A program made the position numbers and the translations under genes. Of a stretch of DNA of 64,000 bases, positions 23,135-31,560 are shown one piece after another. The DNA lies in NCBI GenBank assembly GCA_947471505.1, contig CANIWM010000024.1:1-64000 (forward strand), written 5' to 3'. The first letter of the stretch is position 1. Every line of letters starts with the position of its first letter. The notes beneath the pieces were generated by a model. The model saw only the letters and a program-made list of their open reading frames with translations. It was not told the DNA's origin and ran no database searches. Origin of the DNA: Chthoniobacteraceae bacterium (GTDB lineage: Bacteria > Verrucomicrobiota > Verrucomicrobiia > Chthoniobacterales > Chthoniobacteraceae).

Positions 23135-24802
23135 ATGAAATTCATACTCTCCTTCCGATTTCAGACCCTCACGATGCTGTGGCTCGCCGTTTCCACCGCC
23201 ACATTGCTTGCCATTGCCACCGCTGCTTTTGCAGACACGCGCTTCGATGAATTTACAAAAAAGAACGCCACACCGACCGAGCCGGTGCGAGTGCTCTCCG
23301 CCGGGTTGCTCGGCGGCGCGGGGACGGAATGGCTCGCGGGCGGCGGGTTTCAACCGGACGGCACGGTGGTCATCGCGGGCGTGGCGCTGGGTCCCGTGTT
23401 GGAACTGGGCGTGAAGGAAACGGTGCTCGGACGCGACGGGGCTATTACTCCGCCGTCGCCTGCCGCTAAGAAGGACAAGAAAGGCCAGCCGGAACTGGAC
23501 AAGGAGGGCAAACCCAAGTTCGAGCCGTTCGCGTGGAATCACGAGAATGCCACGGCGTTTCTCGCGCGGATGTCCGGCGATTTGAAAACTATCAAGTCCG
23601 TGACGCGGCTTGCCTGGAAATCCGGCGGACTGACCGACACTGCGGTGGATGCGGCGGGAAATATTTTCATCTGCGGCCCGGCCACGGACGGCATCGCCAC
23701 GCTCGCCGGTGATGTGCAGGAGTTGCCTGCGCCCGCGGAAGATTCGAAACGCACCGGCTGCACGCACAGCTACATCGCGCGGCTCACGCCGGACGCGGCG
23801 AAGGTCGTCTGGGTGCGTCATGTGAAGGGCGCATCCGGCGCGCCGGCGCTTTCACTCGACGCGGCGGGGCGGCTGCATTTTCACGGGCCGGATTTTCGTG
23901 TGCTCGATGCGAACGGGAAGCAGCTTTCGTCGATGCCCATTCCCGGCGGCGCGGGCGGGTTTGCGGCGGTGAATCCCGTGGACGGCACCATCGCGCGCGG
24001 CGGCGAGCATCATTGGCCCACGGGCCGTGAGCCGTGGCGCTGTCCCACGCTGAACATTTTCAAGCCGGATGGCTCGTTGCTTTACCAGCTCTACGATTGG
24101 GGCGGGCCGTTCGTCGGCTTGAACAATCTGCGGCTCGTGAGCGACACGGCCATTCGCGGCGTGTCGTATGACCCGCAAGGAAACCTGTTGCTGCACGCGT
24201 GGTCGGATGGCGGCAACAGCGTGGCTTTGCGCGAGCCGATGGACATTCGCGCGAACGCGAAGATGAACGGCCTCGGTTTCAGCGCGTGGGGCGCGGGCGT
24301 TCTCAGTCTCGCCTACGTGGTGAAAGTGGACACGAAGACATGGAAGGTCATCGGCGGCACGCCGTGGATGGCCTACATGAAGGACAAAAACAAACCGAAC
24401 AGCGCGCGCATCCATACGCTCGCGCCGGCTGTGGATGGCTCGGTGTGCTTCGCGGGCGGGTCGTCGCACGGACTCATCCAGACCGGCAACGCCATCGGTG
24501 GCGGAGAGCCGGGCGGGGAATTCGTGGCCGTCCTCAACGGAGATTGTTCCGCGCTGCGTTTCTCGTCAGCCATGCCCGCGTGCGCGCAGACCATCGTGAA
24601 CGACAGTTCCGCCGACAAGGCGCGCTGGGCCATCGCCTCGGGGAAACTAAACGGCAAACCCGTCGCACTCTTCCTCGGCAGCGCAGTGGAGAAAAACGAC
24701 GGCTATGACCAAAATCCGCCGCCATCCATCAACGCCCGCCAACCCGCTTTCGGCGGCGGCGCGACCGACGGCTACGCTCTGCTAATCGACTTTTCCAAGT
24801 AG
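23135..24802 (+). CDS. Secreted propeller-like hypothetical protein
   Basis: The start at ATG 23135 gives a signal peptide (MKFILSFRFQTLTMLWLAVS, then TATLLAIATAAFAD). The 555-residue product has repeated motifs of about 40-60 residues (WLAGGGFQPDGTVVIAGVAL; DTAVDAAGNIFICGP; LSLDAAGRLHFHGPDFRV; HTLAPAVDGSVCFAGGSS), as in SBBP- or NHL-type beta-propellers. Residues about 115-140 form a lysine-rich insertion (KKDKKGQPELDKEGKPKFE). It lies right after the deleted DUF1552-type remnant and is followed by the YceI-like gene after 7 bp. Family not recognised. Confidence 0.65.
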   Translation: MKFILSFRFQTLTMLWLAVSTATLLAIATAAFADTRFDEFTKKNATPTEPVRVLSAGLLGGAGTEWLAGGGFQPDGTVVIAGVALGPVLELGVKETVLGRDGAITPPSPAAKKDKKGQPELDKEGKPKFEPFAWNHENATAFLARMSGDLKTIKSVTRLAWKSGGLTDTAVDAAGNIFICGPATDGIATLAGDVQELPAPAEDSKRTGCTHSYIARLTPDAAKVVWVRHVKGASGAPALSLDAAGRLHFHGPDFRVLDANGKQLSSMPIPGGAGGFAAVNPVDGTIARGGEHHWPTGREPWRCPTLNIFKPDGSLLYQLYDWGGPFVGLNNLRLVSDTAIRGVSYDPQGNLLLHAWSDGGNSVALREPMDIRANAKMNGLGFSAWGAGVLSLAYVVKVDTKTWKVIGGTPWMAYMKDKNKPNSARIHTLAPAVDGSVCFAGGSSHGLIQTGNAIGGGEPGGEFVAVLNGDCSALRFSSAMPACAQTIVNDSSADKARWAIASGKLNGKPVALFLGSAVEKNDGYDQNPPPSINARQPAFGGGATDGYALLIDFSK

Positions 24803-24809
24803 TCACCCG

Positions 24810-25454
24810 ATGAAATCCAACTCTCCTTTCGCCTTGCTCATCGCACTGTCGCTATCGACCCACGCGCAGGAGGTCGGCACGAGTTTCACAGTCACTTCTG
24901 CGTTTCCGAAATACGTCACCGCGGACATCGAGTTTCGCGATCCGACCGGTGCGAAGTGGCCTAACTTCTTCTACGGAAAGCCCTCGGGCGACGTCGGTGC
25001 CATCGAGCTCAATCCGACAAAACCGTCCGCGAGCTTCACGCTTGTCTGCGATAAGATGGCGCAGGATCGCGGAGATCAAAGCAGGCGTGTCATCGGCGAA
25101 CTTTGCGGGCCGGAAAAGTTCCCCGTCGTCACGCTTGCCGTCACTGGAGTCGGCTCGTTCCAGCCTGCCGTCGGCGGTTCAAAGGACAAGAACAAGCCCG
25201 CCACCACCGCCGAACTCTCCGGAACCCTCGAACTCGCAGGACGCAAATTTCCCGTGAAAGCGCTCACCTCATTCCGCCAGCACGACGGCAAGGGCGACGA
25301 GAAAAACGCGGCGCTAATGATCGACGGAAAGTTCACAATCAAAGCATCAACCCTCGGACTGAAAACGCTCGCTCCGACCGCCGATATCGAAGTCCGCTTC
25401 GGCCTGACCGCCTACCCGCCGGAGGTGGCTGCGAGCGGTGGAAAACAGAAGTGA
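24810..25454 (+). CDS. Secreted YceI-like protein
   Basis: The 214-residue product starts with a short signal peptide (MKSNSPFALLIALSLSTHAQ). The mature part has YceI-like features: RRVIGELCGPEKFPVVTLAV, GTLELAGRKFPVKALTSF, then FTIKASTLGLKTLAPT and DIEVRFGL, the lipocalin-like barrel pattern in which a ligand (often an isoprenoid) is bound. Divergence is high, so I rate the family as probable only. It is co-directional with the preceding propeller-like gene and ends the packed part of the island. Confidence 0.6.
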   Translation: MKSNSPFALLIALSLSTHAQEVGTSFTVTSAFPKYVTADIEFRDPTGAKWPNFFYGKPSGDVGAIELNPTKPSASFTLVCDKMAQDRGDQSRRVIGELCGPEKFPVVTLAVTGVGSFQPAVGGSKDKNKPATTAELSGTLELAGRKFPVKALTSFRQHDGKGDEKNAALMIDGKFTIKASTLGLKTLAPTADIEVRFGLTAYPPEVAASGGKQK

Positions 25455-25770
25455 AACTTTGACTGATGCCACATCGAACCAACACTGGGTTCACCGCGAG
25501 AATCGGAATTTCCATCTTCGGCACGTTTAACTTCACCGCCAACGAAACAGCAGCAAGGCCGAACGATCGAGGAACCTTTCCCGCACCAAGCTCACGTCTC
25601 GCTTTGGCGGTCGCAACTACCGTCTCACGGACGTTCACGGGAACGTCGTAAAAGACATTCTCGCGTAATGTTAATCGCGAGGGAGTGATTTTACGTTCGT
25701 TCCGCTGATGCCCGGCATATTCAGAGCACAATCTTCCGGCACACCGTCCTGCCGCACCACGAACTCGACT
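25455..25770. other. Intergenic stretch, nothing recognisable
   Basis: About 316 bp between the YceI-like and beta-helix genes. A 61-residue plus frame at 25466-25651 is threonine-rich and has no recognisable feature; a minus frame crossing it is part of a long shadow of the next gene. No strong hairpin or promoter was identified. Confidence 0.4.
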
Positions 25771-28700
25771 ATGAAACCGCAAATCCGAATCCTCACGCTG
25801 CTCCTCATTCCCGCCGCTCTGCACGGCGCCACTTTTATCTCCGCAGAGCGGGGACTGCACGAGAAATTTGGAGAGCATTGGTCGCTTGAACCCGGCGTTG
25901 TTGTGTCGGCGGCAATCACCGAAATGGCGCGTTCGCTCGACGTGGGCGGCGCGCTTGACCTCGGCGATGTTGCGTGTGGCACGCTTGATTTGCGGGGCAT
26001 CGCGGATGGCGTGCAGATTTCCGGCGGTCGCGAGGGTTCGGTGATTTTCGGGAGCGGGCAGCACGGGATTTCGCTGATGTTTTCGCAGCTCAATCAAGTC
26101 GTTGATGCGGGGGTTCCGCGCGCTTTGACAAAGCTCGACCCGCACCGGGCAGACCGACAGTTCGCTGCGAAGGATTGGGCGTTCAAAGACGGCGCGTTGT
26201 TTGGCGACAAGCTCGCGCCGATGTCGGACTACCTCGCGCTGTTTTGCAGCGGTGGCATTCGGATCAAGGCTGATGTGAAGGGTTGTGCGTGGATTGCGGG
26301 GGACAATGCGTTCGGCGACCACGTCGTGACGGCGGAGGCTCGGGTGGATGATTCGCTGTTCCTTTGGTTTGGGATCAACTGGCCCTTTCGCGACTACAAC
26401 GCGCATTGGACGGATGGCGGGAAGACCGACTGGGTGAAGCGCGGGGCGCAAATGCACTTCGACCTGAAAGGCGGCGGGACGGGCACGCGCATCTATCACA
26501 TTGTCGAGACGAACTACGGGAATCCGGGGCCGGGCGTGGTGATCGAAAATGCGAAGGGACTCACGCTCATGCAGGGCAGCACGGAGCGCAGCAGCGCGCA
26601 GGGGCCGGGTGTCTATTGGCTGAAGAATTGCGAGAACACGCTGCTCGGGCTCCGGGGAATCAATGGGTTTGGCAGCAACAGCGGCGATTCGCGCAATGCG
26701 GATGCGAACCGTGACATCACCATCGAGGGCGGACGCGGCAACGTGCTCTACGCCCTGCGGACGTGGAGCAACTCGAACGAGGTCTCGCTTTGGAATAGCG
26801 ACCCCGCGCTGCAACTGTGGGCGATCTGTTCGCAATACGGGCACAAAGGCACCGAGAGCGCGCTGCGGTTCGCGGTGACGCCTTACTACAACAGGCCGAC
26901 GGCGGAATGGCTGGCGGGCTTCGACGTGAAGGCGCGGGCTCAGTCGATTTACGACAAGCGGGCGGCGTTTCTGAAAAAGGATTGGGAGAAAAAGAAGGCG
27001 GACGCGGAGAAAAAGAAACAATCCTTCACTGCGCCCGAGCCTCAGCCGCACGAGAGCGTGGAGCAGCTCATCGCGAAGATCAAAACCGGGCGTCACATCA
27101 ACTGTCCCGGCGAGATGGACATGAACGCGACGGACGAGGAGACGTTCATGTGGGGCGAGGATGATTATACAAAGCCCCTCCGCGCTGGCGCGAAACGGCA
27201 CGCGGTTCCCGCTCCGCCGGATGTTCCGCCCACGGATGCTCCGCGCACACGGCGGCCTGTGGCATTCACGCAGCAGCCGGACTTTGGAAAAGCGCTCATC
27301 GCCGCCGGGGTAGACCCGACGGGCAAGAAGCCGAGCGATGATGCTTTTGCGAAGCTGATGTATGGGATGACGCGCGCTGATTTGCAGAAGTTGCTCGATG
27401 AGGCGGACGTGGCCGACAAGGCGATTTGGGCCATGCACGGCGGCGTGGAGGAAAAGCTGAAGGCCGCGAGGGAGACGGATGAATTCAAAGCGCAGCGAGC
27501 GAAAATGAGCGACGTGATGAAGCGCATCGCAACCCGCCGCGACGAATCGAAGAAGGTTGCGGACGAGCGAGCGAAGGCACTCGGAACCGAGCTGGAGGCC
27601 GCGAAGCGCGCGAAGGACGAAACGAAGCGGGCGGCGCTCGAAGCGGAGAAGGAACTCGCCGAGCGCGCAGCGCGTGGCGGGAACATCCGGCTAGAAATCC
27701 CGGCGGGGACTTTTCTGTTGCGGCAGCCGCTCTATTTACTCGGCGGCATCAGCGGCGTGTGGGGCACGGGGGACAAGTCGGTCTTGAAAACCGACGCGCC
27801 CATTCAAGTCGTGAAGATGCAGGAGCGCACGACGGTCGCGCAGATTGCTATCGAAGGCGGCAGCGTCGGCCTGGCTCTCACGGGCGCGGACCATGGCTAC
27901 GGCGACGGTTCGCCGACGAAGAAGAGCTACATCGCGGGCGAGAACTTCTACGCGCTCACATTTCGCAATCAGACGCTCGCCGGGATGCTCGTGGGCAATG
28001 ACGACCCCGGCGTCAGCGGCGGCGCGGAGCACGATCAGAACAAGTATGTGGATTTGAAATTCGAAAACACCGGCGACTACGGCATCTGCATGAACGGCAC
28101 GATGCTCGACAAGTGGCTCGTCCTTCACAGCGAGTTTCGCGGTCAGAAAAAGGCGGGCATCGCCGTGAAGTTCAACAACCTCATCCACGGCATGATCGTC
28201 GGTTCGCACTTTGAAAACATCAGCGGGCCGGGCGTTGATACGTTTGGCGGCAACGTCGAAATCGGCTACCGCCCGTGGGAAGTCTGGGTGGACCAGTGCA
28301 ACTTCATCGAGTGCGGCAACGAGCAGGAATTCGCCGTGGAGATGGGCATCACAGAGCTGAGCGCATTTACGCACAACACGATCGCGACGAAGAAAAAGCG
28401 CATCGCTGGCGGCTACGCGGGCAGTCCGCAGATCTTCGAGGACTGCACGATTGATGTGAATCTATCCGCGAACGCGCCCGCTGTGAAACTGCGCGGCGTG
28501 CGGACGGAAAGCGTCGTGCGGGCGAACGGCCACGTCATCCGCAACGTGAAGGCGAACGGCCCACTCGTATTCGTGAACGATGCGAACTCGCAGACCGAGC
28601 ACTTTGCCAAGACCGTGGCGGTGCTCACCGCGCAGGGAAAGCCGCACGTCGAGAAATGGGACACGAATAGTATGGCCCACGCGCTCGCGCCGAAGAACGG

Positions 28701-28824
28701 CTGGGTGCATCCCTTTGTCTTCTACCACTCCGAGTTTGGCGCGGAGAAGTTCGTCTATTCGTTGCTCAACGTGGATGTGGACGCGGGGAAGGTGAAAGAG
28801 CGGGTGGAGTTGGGGACGCAGTAA
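25771..28824 (+). CDS. Secreted right-handed beta-helix protein with coiled-coil insertion
   Basis: Starting at ATG 25771 gives a signal peptide (MKPQIRILTLLLIPAALHGA) and 1017 residues. The first part (about 20-380) and the last part (about 636-1010) show short repeated beta-turn units of pectate-lyase-like helices (LDLRGIADGVQISGG; GVVIENAKGLTLMQGSTE; DLKFENTGDYGICMNG; GIAVKFNNLIHGMIVGSHFE). Between them are two highly charged coiled-coil stretches (about 388-415, DKRAAFLKKDWEKKKAD; about 563-635, RRDESKKVADERAKALG) and a proline-rich linker. Family members usually bind or cut polysaccharides; no active site is identifiable. It ends 18 bp from the convergent sterol-desaturase-like gene. Confidence 0.75.
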   Translation: MKPQIRILTLLLIPAALHGATFISAERGLHEKFGEHWSLEPGVVVSAAITEMARSLDVGGALDLGDVACGTLDLRGIADGVQISGGREGSVIFGSGQHGISLMFSQLNQVVDAGVPRALTKLDPHRADRQFAAKDWAFKDGALFGDKLAPMSDYLALFCSGGIRIKADVKGCAWIAGDNAFGDHVVTAEARVDDSLFLWFGINWPFRDYNAHWTDGGKTDWVKRGAQMHFDLKGGGTGTRIYHIVETNYGNPGPGVVIENAKGLTLMQGSTERSSAQGPGVYWLKNCENTLLGLRGINGFGSNSGDSRNADANRDITIEGGRGNVLYALRTWSNSNEVSLWNSDPALQLWAICSQYGHKGTESALRFAVTPYYNRPTAEWLAGFDVKARAQSIYDKRAAFLKKDWEKKKADAEKKKQSFTAPEPQPHESVEQLIAKIKTGRHINCPGEMDMNATDEETFMWGEDDYTKPLRAGAKRHAVPAPPDVPPTDAPRTRRPVAFTQQPDFGKALIAAGVDPTGKKPSDDAFAKLMYGMTRADLQKLLDEADVADKAIWAMHGGVEEKLKAARETDEFKAQRAKMSDVMKRIATRRDESKKVADERAKALGTELEAAKRAKDETKRAALEAEKELAERAARGGNIRLEIPAGTFLLRQPLYLLGGISGVWGTGDKSVLKTDAPIQVVKMQERTTVAQIAIEGGSVGLALTGADHGYGDGSPTKKSYIAGENFYALTFRNQTLAGMLVGNDDPGVSGGAEHDQNKYVDLKFENTGDYGICMNGTMLDKWLVLHSEFRGQKKAGIAVKFNNLIHGMIVGSHFENISGPGVDTFGGNVEIGYRPWEVWVDQCNFIECGNEQEFAVEMGITELSAFTHNTIATKKKRIAGGYAGSPQIFEDCTIDVNLSANAPAVKLRGVRTESVVRANGHVIRNVKANGPLVFVNDANSQTEHFAKTVAVLTAQGKPHVEKWDTNSMAHALAPKNGWVHPFVFYHSEFGAEKFVYSLLNVDVDAGKVKERVELGTQ

Positions 28825-28842
28825 TGACGTCGTGCCCGGCGC

Positions 28843-29739
28843 TCACTCTGGGCTCGGCTGTTTGGCGGCTTCTTGTTGGTATTTTTTCCAGCGGAAAGGG
28901 GCGGCGATTTGGCCGAGGAACTTCTCGGGCATGGCTTCGCGGATGCCGATTTCGGCGGGCGGGCGGCGGGTGGCGTCGTTGAAGTAGGTGCGGAAGATGA
29001 GGTCCCAGAGGACGAGGTTTTCGCCGTAGTTTTTGTTGCCTTCGCGGAGGTCCATGGAGTGGTGCCAGCGGTGGAGGCCGGGGGTGTTGAAAATGTAGTT
29101 CAGCCAGCCGAATCGCATCTGCACGTTGCAGTGGGTGAGGATGCCGATGAAGGCGGTGATGGCCGCGCCCCAGAGGAGGACATCGCCGGGGGCTCCAGCG
29201 AGGACGACGAGGGGCGTGCCGAAGACCATGCTCTTGATCGTATCCACGATGTGAAAGCGCCCGGTATTAAAGAACCAGAGCCTTTTCGAGCTGTGGTGGA
29301 CGGCGTGGAAGCGCCAGAGCGGCATCCATTCGTGGGCGATGCGGTGGGCCCAGTAGAGGCCAAATTCGGCGACGATGAGGCCGAGGATGACTTGCGCGAG
29401 CATGGGCCAGTGCGCGGGCCAGATGCCGGTGCTGGGCTTGTCGCCGAGTCCCTTGTCTATGCCGACGAAAGTGAGGGAGACGATGATGACTTTCACCATG
29501 ACTTTGGTGAGGAGGGTATGGGCGAGGTCGGGGAGCATCTGTCCGTCGTCGGCGAGCCACTTGCGCTCGTGGGGGCGGAAGCGTTCGAGGAAGAAAAGCG
29601 CGGCGGCGATGGAGAGGTAGGCGATGTTGAAAGCCTGCGGGCCGCGCCCTTGGGCTATGCCAAAGTGCATGGCGATGAGCCCGGCGGCGAGGATGCCGGG
29701 CCAGAGGAGGTAGTCCAAAAGTGTAGTCAAACGGTGCAT
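28843..29739 (-). CDS. Sterol desaturase/fatty acid hydroxylase family membrane protein
   Basis: The product has several membrane segments and the histidine-box pattern of the di-iron fatty acid hydroxylase superfamily: HRIAHEWMP, HAVHHSSKRLW, and HRWHHSMD near residue 240. These clusters bind two irons for O2-dependent hydroxylation or desaturation of lipids or sterol-like molecules in the membrane. I prefer ATG 29739 (MHRLTTLLDYLLWPGILAAG) to ATG 29778, which would add a basic leader. It faces the beta-helix gene and points away from the repeat region. Confidence 0.88.
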   Translation of the reverse strand: MHRLTTLLDYLLWPGILAAGLIAMHFGIAQGRGPQAFNIAYLSIAAALFFLERFRPHERKWLADDGQMLPDLAHTLLTKVMVKVIIVSLTFVGIDKGLGDKPSTGIWPAHWPMLAQVILGLIVAEFGLYWAHRIAHEWMPLWRFHAVHHSSKRLWFFNTGRFHIVDTIKSMVFGTPLVVLAGAPGDVLLWGAAITAFIGILTHCNVQMRFGWLNYIFNTPGLHRWHHSMDLREGNKNYGENLVLWDLIFRTYFNDATRRPPAEIGIREAMPEKFLGQIAAPFRWKKYQQEAAKQPSPE

Positions 29740-29826
29740 GTGCGCGGGCAGATACCGGAAGCGGGGGCGGATGACCATAGTTCAAGCGCACAAAAAGCAC
29801 TTTAGGGGTGTGATGATCCATGCCTC

Positions 29827-30098
29827 AGCCACGCCGTCCCCAGGTCCAGCGACCGTACCATTAAGCCTGATCGTACACGATCAAGACGAGCCACCGTACC
29901 GCTGGCCCCAGCCGTACGGCCGCTGGACCGCGCCACCGCGTCCCTCGCCCCAGCCGTGCCACCGCTCGCCCGCGCCACGCGGTGGCTGGACCGAGCGACG
30001 CCGCGCCGCGCCCGCGCCACCCGACCGCTTGCCCTCCGCGTTCATTCCCTAAGCCCAGCGACGCCGTCATTAGCCCCAGCCACGCCGCCGCTGGGCTT
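29827..30098. repeat. Second tandem array with 21-bp period
   Basis: Units begin at 29827, 29848, 29889, 29910, 29931, 29952, 29973, 29994, 30015, 30036, 30057 and 30078; all steps are 21 bp except 29848-29889, which is 41 (two units less one base). The head is AGCCACGCCG or AGCGACGCCG, and a second word GCTGG occurs in several units. On the minus strand it reads as heptapeptides such as ATAWRGR, AVARLGR and GTRWRGP. The period matches the array at 280-531, but the consensus differs. Confidence 0.8.
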
Positions 30099-30161
30099 AG
30101 GAAAAGGGTGCCTTTCTCTGAAAACGCCCCATTTACCCTAAAAACGGCTGTTGGCTCGGGT

Positions 30162-30181
30162 GTGACCGCAGCGTGAGGTAG
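30162..30181. repeat. GTGACCGC motif following the array
   Basis: The word GTGACCGCAGCGTGAGGTAG starts 64 bp after the end of the second array. The first array is followed at 57 bp (567) by GTGACCGCGCTGTGATGTA, and its inverse is at 784-802. This shared downstream position suggests that the array and the motif form one composite element. Confidence 0.5.
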
Positions 30182-30211
30182 CTCGACTGAAGTTTGAGCA
30201 TTCACGAGGCG

Positions 30212-30391
30212 CGACCTTGTAGTGCGGTGGGAAGCGAGGAACGAGCGCCACGCCGCCTTCGCCAGCCGAACGGTGGTGAGAACGACCGAACGCCCGCGAC
30301 CACCGAGAAAACCACACGCGCCCGTTGCACAGCGCGGCGCTCCCAAGGCGGTGTCGCGCTCGTTCCTCGCTCGCCACCGCACTACAAGGTC
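30212..30391. repeat. Inverted pair of REP-type hairpins
   Basis: Arms at 30212-30259 and 30345-30391 are inverted copies with a few mismatches. Each arm reads GTAG then GCGGTG, an apical part that contains GCGAGGAACGAGCGC, and CACCGC closing the stem. The apical word is identical to that in the arms at 1337-1523, while the stems differ. The 85-bp centre has no recognisable feature. Confidence 0.7.
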
Positions 30392-30505
30392 GTCGCTCGC
30401 TTTCTACACCGGGTCCAGTGACACGACGCAACATCGCAGCGCGGCCACACCCGTTGGCTCCGCAGATGACATCATCACACCCTCATCAGGCGCAGGCGCA
30501 AAAAC

Positions 30506-30603
30506 GTAGCTCGACATTCCAATGTCGAGTGAAGGTCCCGTCGAAGCTGGACCTTCTCTCTGATGGAAACGTCCAAACTCGACATTGGAATGTCGAGCTA
30601 CGC
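30506..30603. repeat. Inverted pair of near-perfect palindromes
   Basis: A 25-bp sequence beginning GTAG and containing CTCGACATTCCAATGTCGAG (30506-30530) recurs as an exact inverted copy at 30579-30603. Each copy can itself fold into a 9-bp hairpin with a CC/GG centre. Similar flanks (GCGCAAAAA and its inverse) extend the relation outward. The 5' GTAG plus hairpin again fits REP elements. Confidence 0.75.
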
Positions 30604-30711
30604 CGCGCCTCCGACTTTTTGCGCCCGCATCTCATCACACCCCGTTCGGCATTTTCGATTGCTGAATTTCGATGGTTGATTGTTGAAGTCGCGGAAGACA
30701 CCGTGCGCCCG

Positions 30712-31554
30712 ATGAAACGCTTCATTTTTTCGCTACTCGCTTGTGCTACCACTTCGTTTGCTGGGGATTTTGCCGGGGATGCCGGGCTCCAGCTTTACAG
30801 TTTGAGGGATATTTTTAAGACGGACGCGGCTGGGGCGCTGGATAAGGTGAAAGAGTTCGGGGTGAAGAGTGTGGAGACTTACAATACGCCGGTGCCTGCG
30901 CCTGCGGAGCTGCGCAAGATGCTGGATGAGCGGGGGATCAAAGCGGCGAGCGGGCACTTTGGGTATGATGCTTTTCAGAAGGACTTGGCGGCTGTCGCGG
31001 CGTCGGGCAAGGCGCTGGGGCTGGAGTATGTGGGGGTGGCGTGGATTCCGCATACGGCGGCGGAGTTCGATATGGCGACGGCGGAGAAGGCGGCGGCGGA
31101 TTTTAATACGTGGGGCGAGGCGCTCTCGAAGCAGGGGCTCAAGTTCATGTATCACTGCCACGGGTATGAGTTTAAGCCGGTGGCGGAGGGCTCGGAGAAG
31201 ACGTTTATGGATGTGCTCATGGAGAAGACGAAGCCGGAGTTTGTGGCGTTCGAGATGGATGTTTTCTGGGTGGTGCATCCCGGCGCGGACCCGGTGAAGT
31301 ATCTGGCGAAATATCCGGGGCGCTGGCAGCTCATGCACATCAAGGACATGGCGAAGACGGCGCGGGTGGGCGTTTTCACGGGCCATACGGATGTGAAGGA
31401 AGGCGTGGCGGCGGGGACGGGGCGGATGGATTGGCCCGCGATTTTCAAGGCGGCGTCGGCGAGCGGGGTGAAGCATTACTTTATCGAAGATGAGCATCCC
31501 GACGCGGTGACGCAGATTCCGCAGAGCCTGAAGTATCTGAACACGCTGAAGTAG
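30712..31554 (+). CDS. Secreted sugar phosphate isomerase/epimerase-like TIM-barrel protein
   Basis: ATG 30712 gives a signal peptide (MKRFIFSLLACATTSFAGDF) and 280 residues. The barrel resembles xylose isomerase-like (AP endonuclease 2 family) proteins: GLQLYSLRDIFKTDAAGALD, EYVGVAWIPHTAAEFDMATA, KFMYHCHGYEFKP, FEMDVFWVVHPGADP, WQLMHIKDMA and HYFIEDEHPDA, with His/Glu/Asp residues that bind metal in this superfamily. Exported versions are common in PVC bacteria. Substrate unknown. The stop is followed 6 bp later by rsmE, so the run 30712-36774 is probably one transcription unit. Confidence 0.8.
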   Translation: MKRFIFSLLACATTSFAGDFAGDAGLQLYSLRDIFKTDAAGALDKVKEFGVKSVETYNTPVPAPAELRKMLDERGIKAASGHFGYDAFQKDLAAVAASGKALGLEYVGVAWIPHTAAEFDMATAEKAAADFNTWGEALSKQGLKFMYHCHGYEFKPVAEGSEKTFMDVLMEKTKPEFVAFEMDVFWVVHPGADPVKYLAKYPGRWQLMHIKDMAKTARVGVFTGHTDVKEGVAAGTGRMDWPAIFKAASASGVKHYFIEDEHPDAVTQIPQSLKYLNTLK

Positions 31555-31560
31555 CCGGAG

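Larger units (their letters stand above)
29740..30711. other. Gene-free repeat region
   Basis: About 970 bp without a convincing gene. It holds a 21-bp array (29827-30098), a GTGACCGC motif (30162-30181), a long inverted repeat (30212-30391) and a paired palindrome (30506-30603). Open frames crossing it on both strands follow the repeat period and are not considered genes. Confidence 0.6.

Noticed and set aside
25339-27438. 699-residue minus-strand frame opposite the beta-helix gene
   Set aside because: Composition is Arg/His/Leu-rich and lacks domain-like segments; it is the shadow of the plus-strand gene.
29861-30382. 173-residue minus-strand frame over the second array
   Set aside because: As at the first array, the peptide period simply mirrors the 21-bp DNA repeat.
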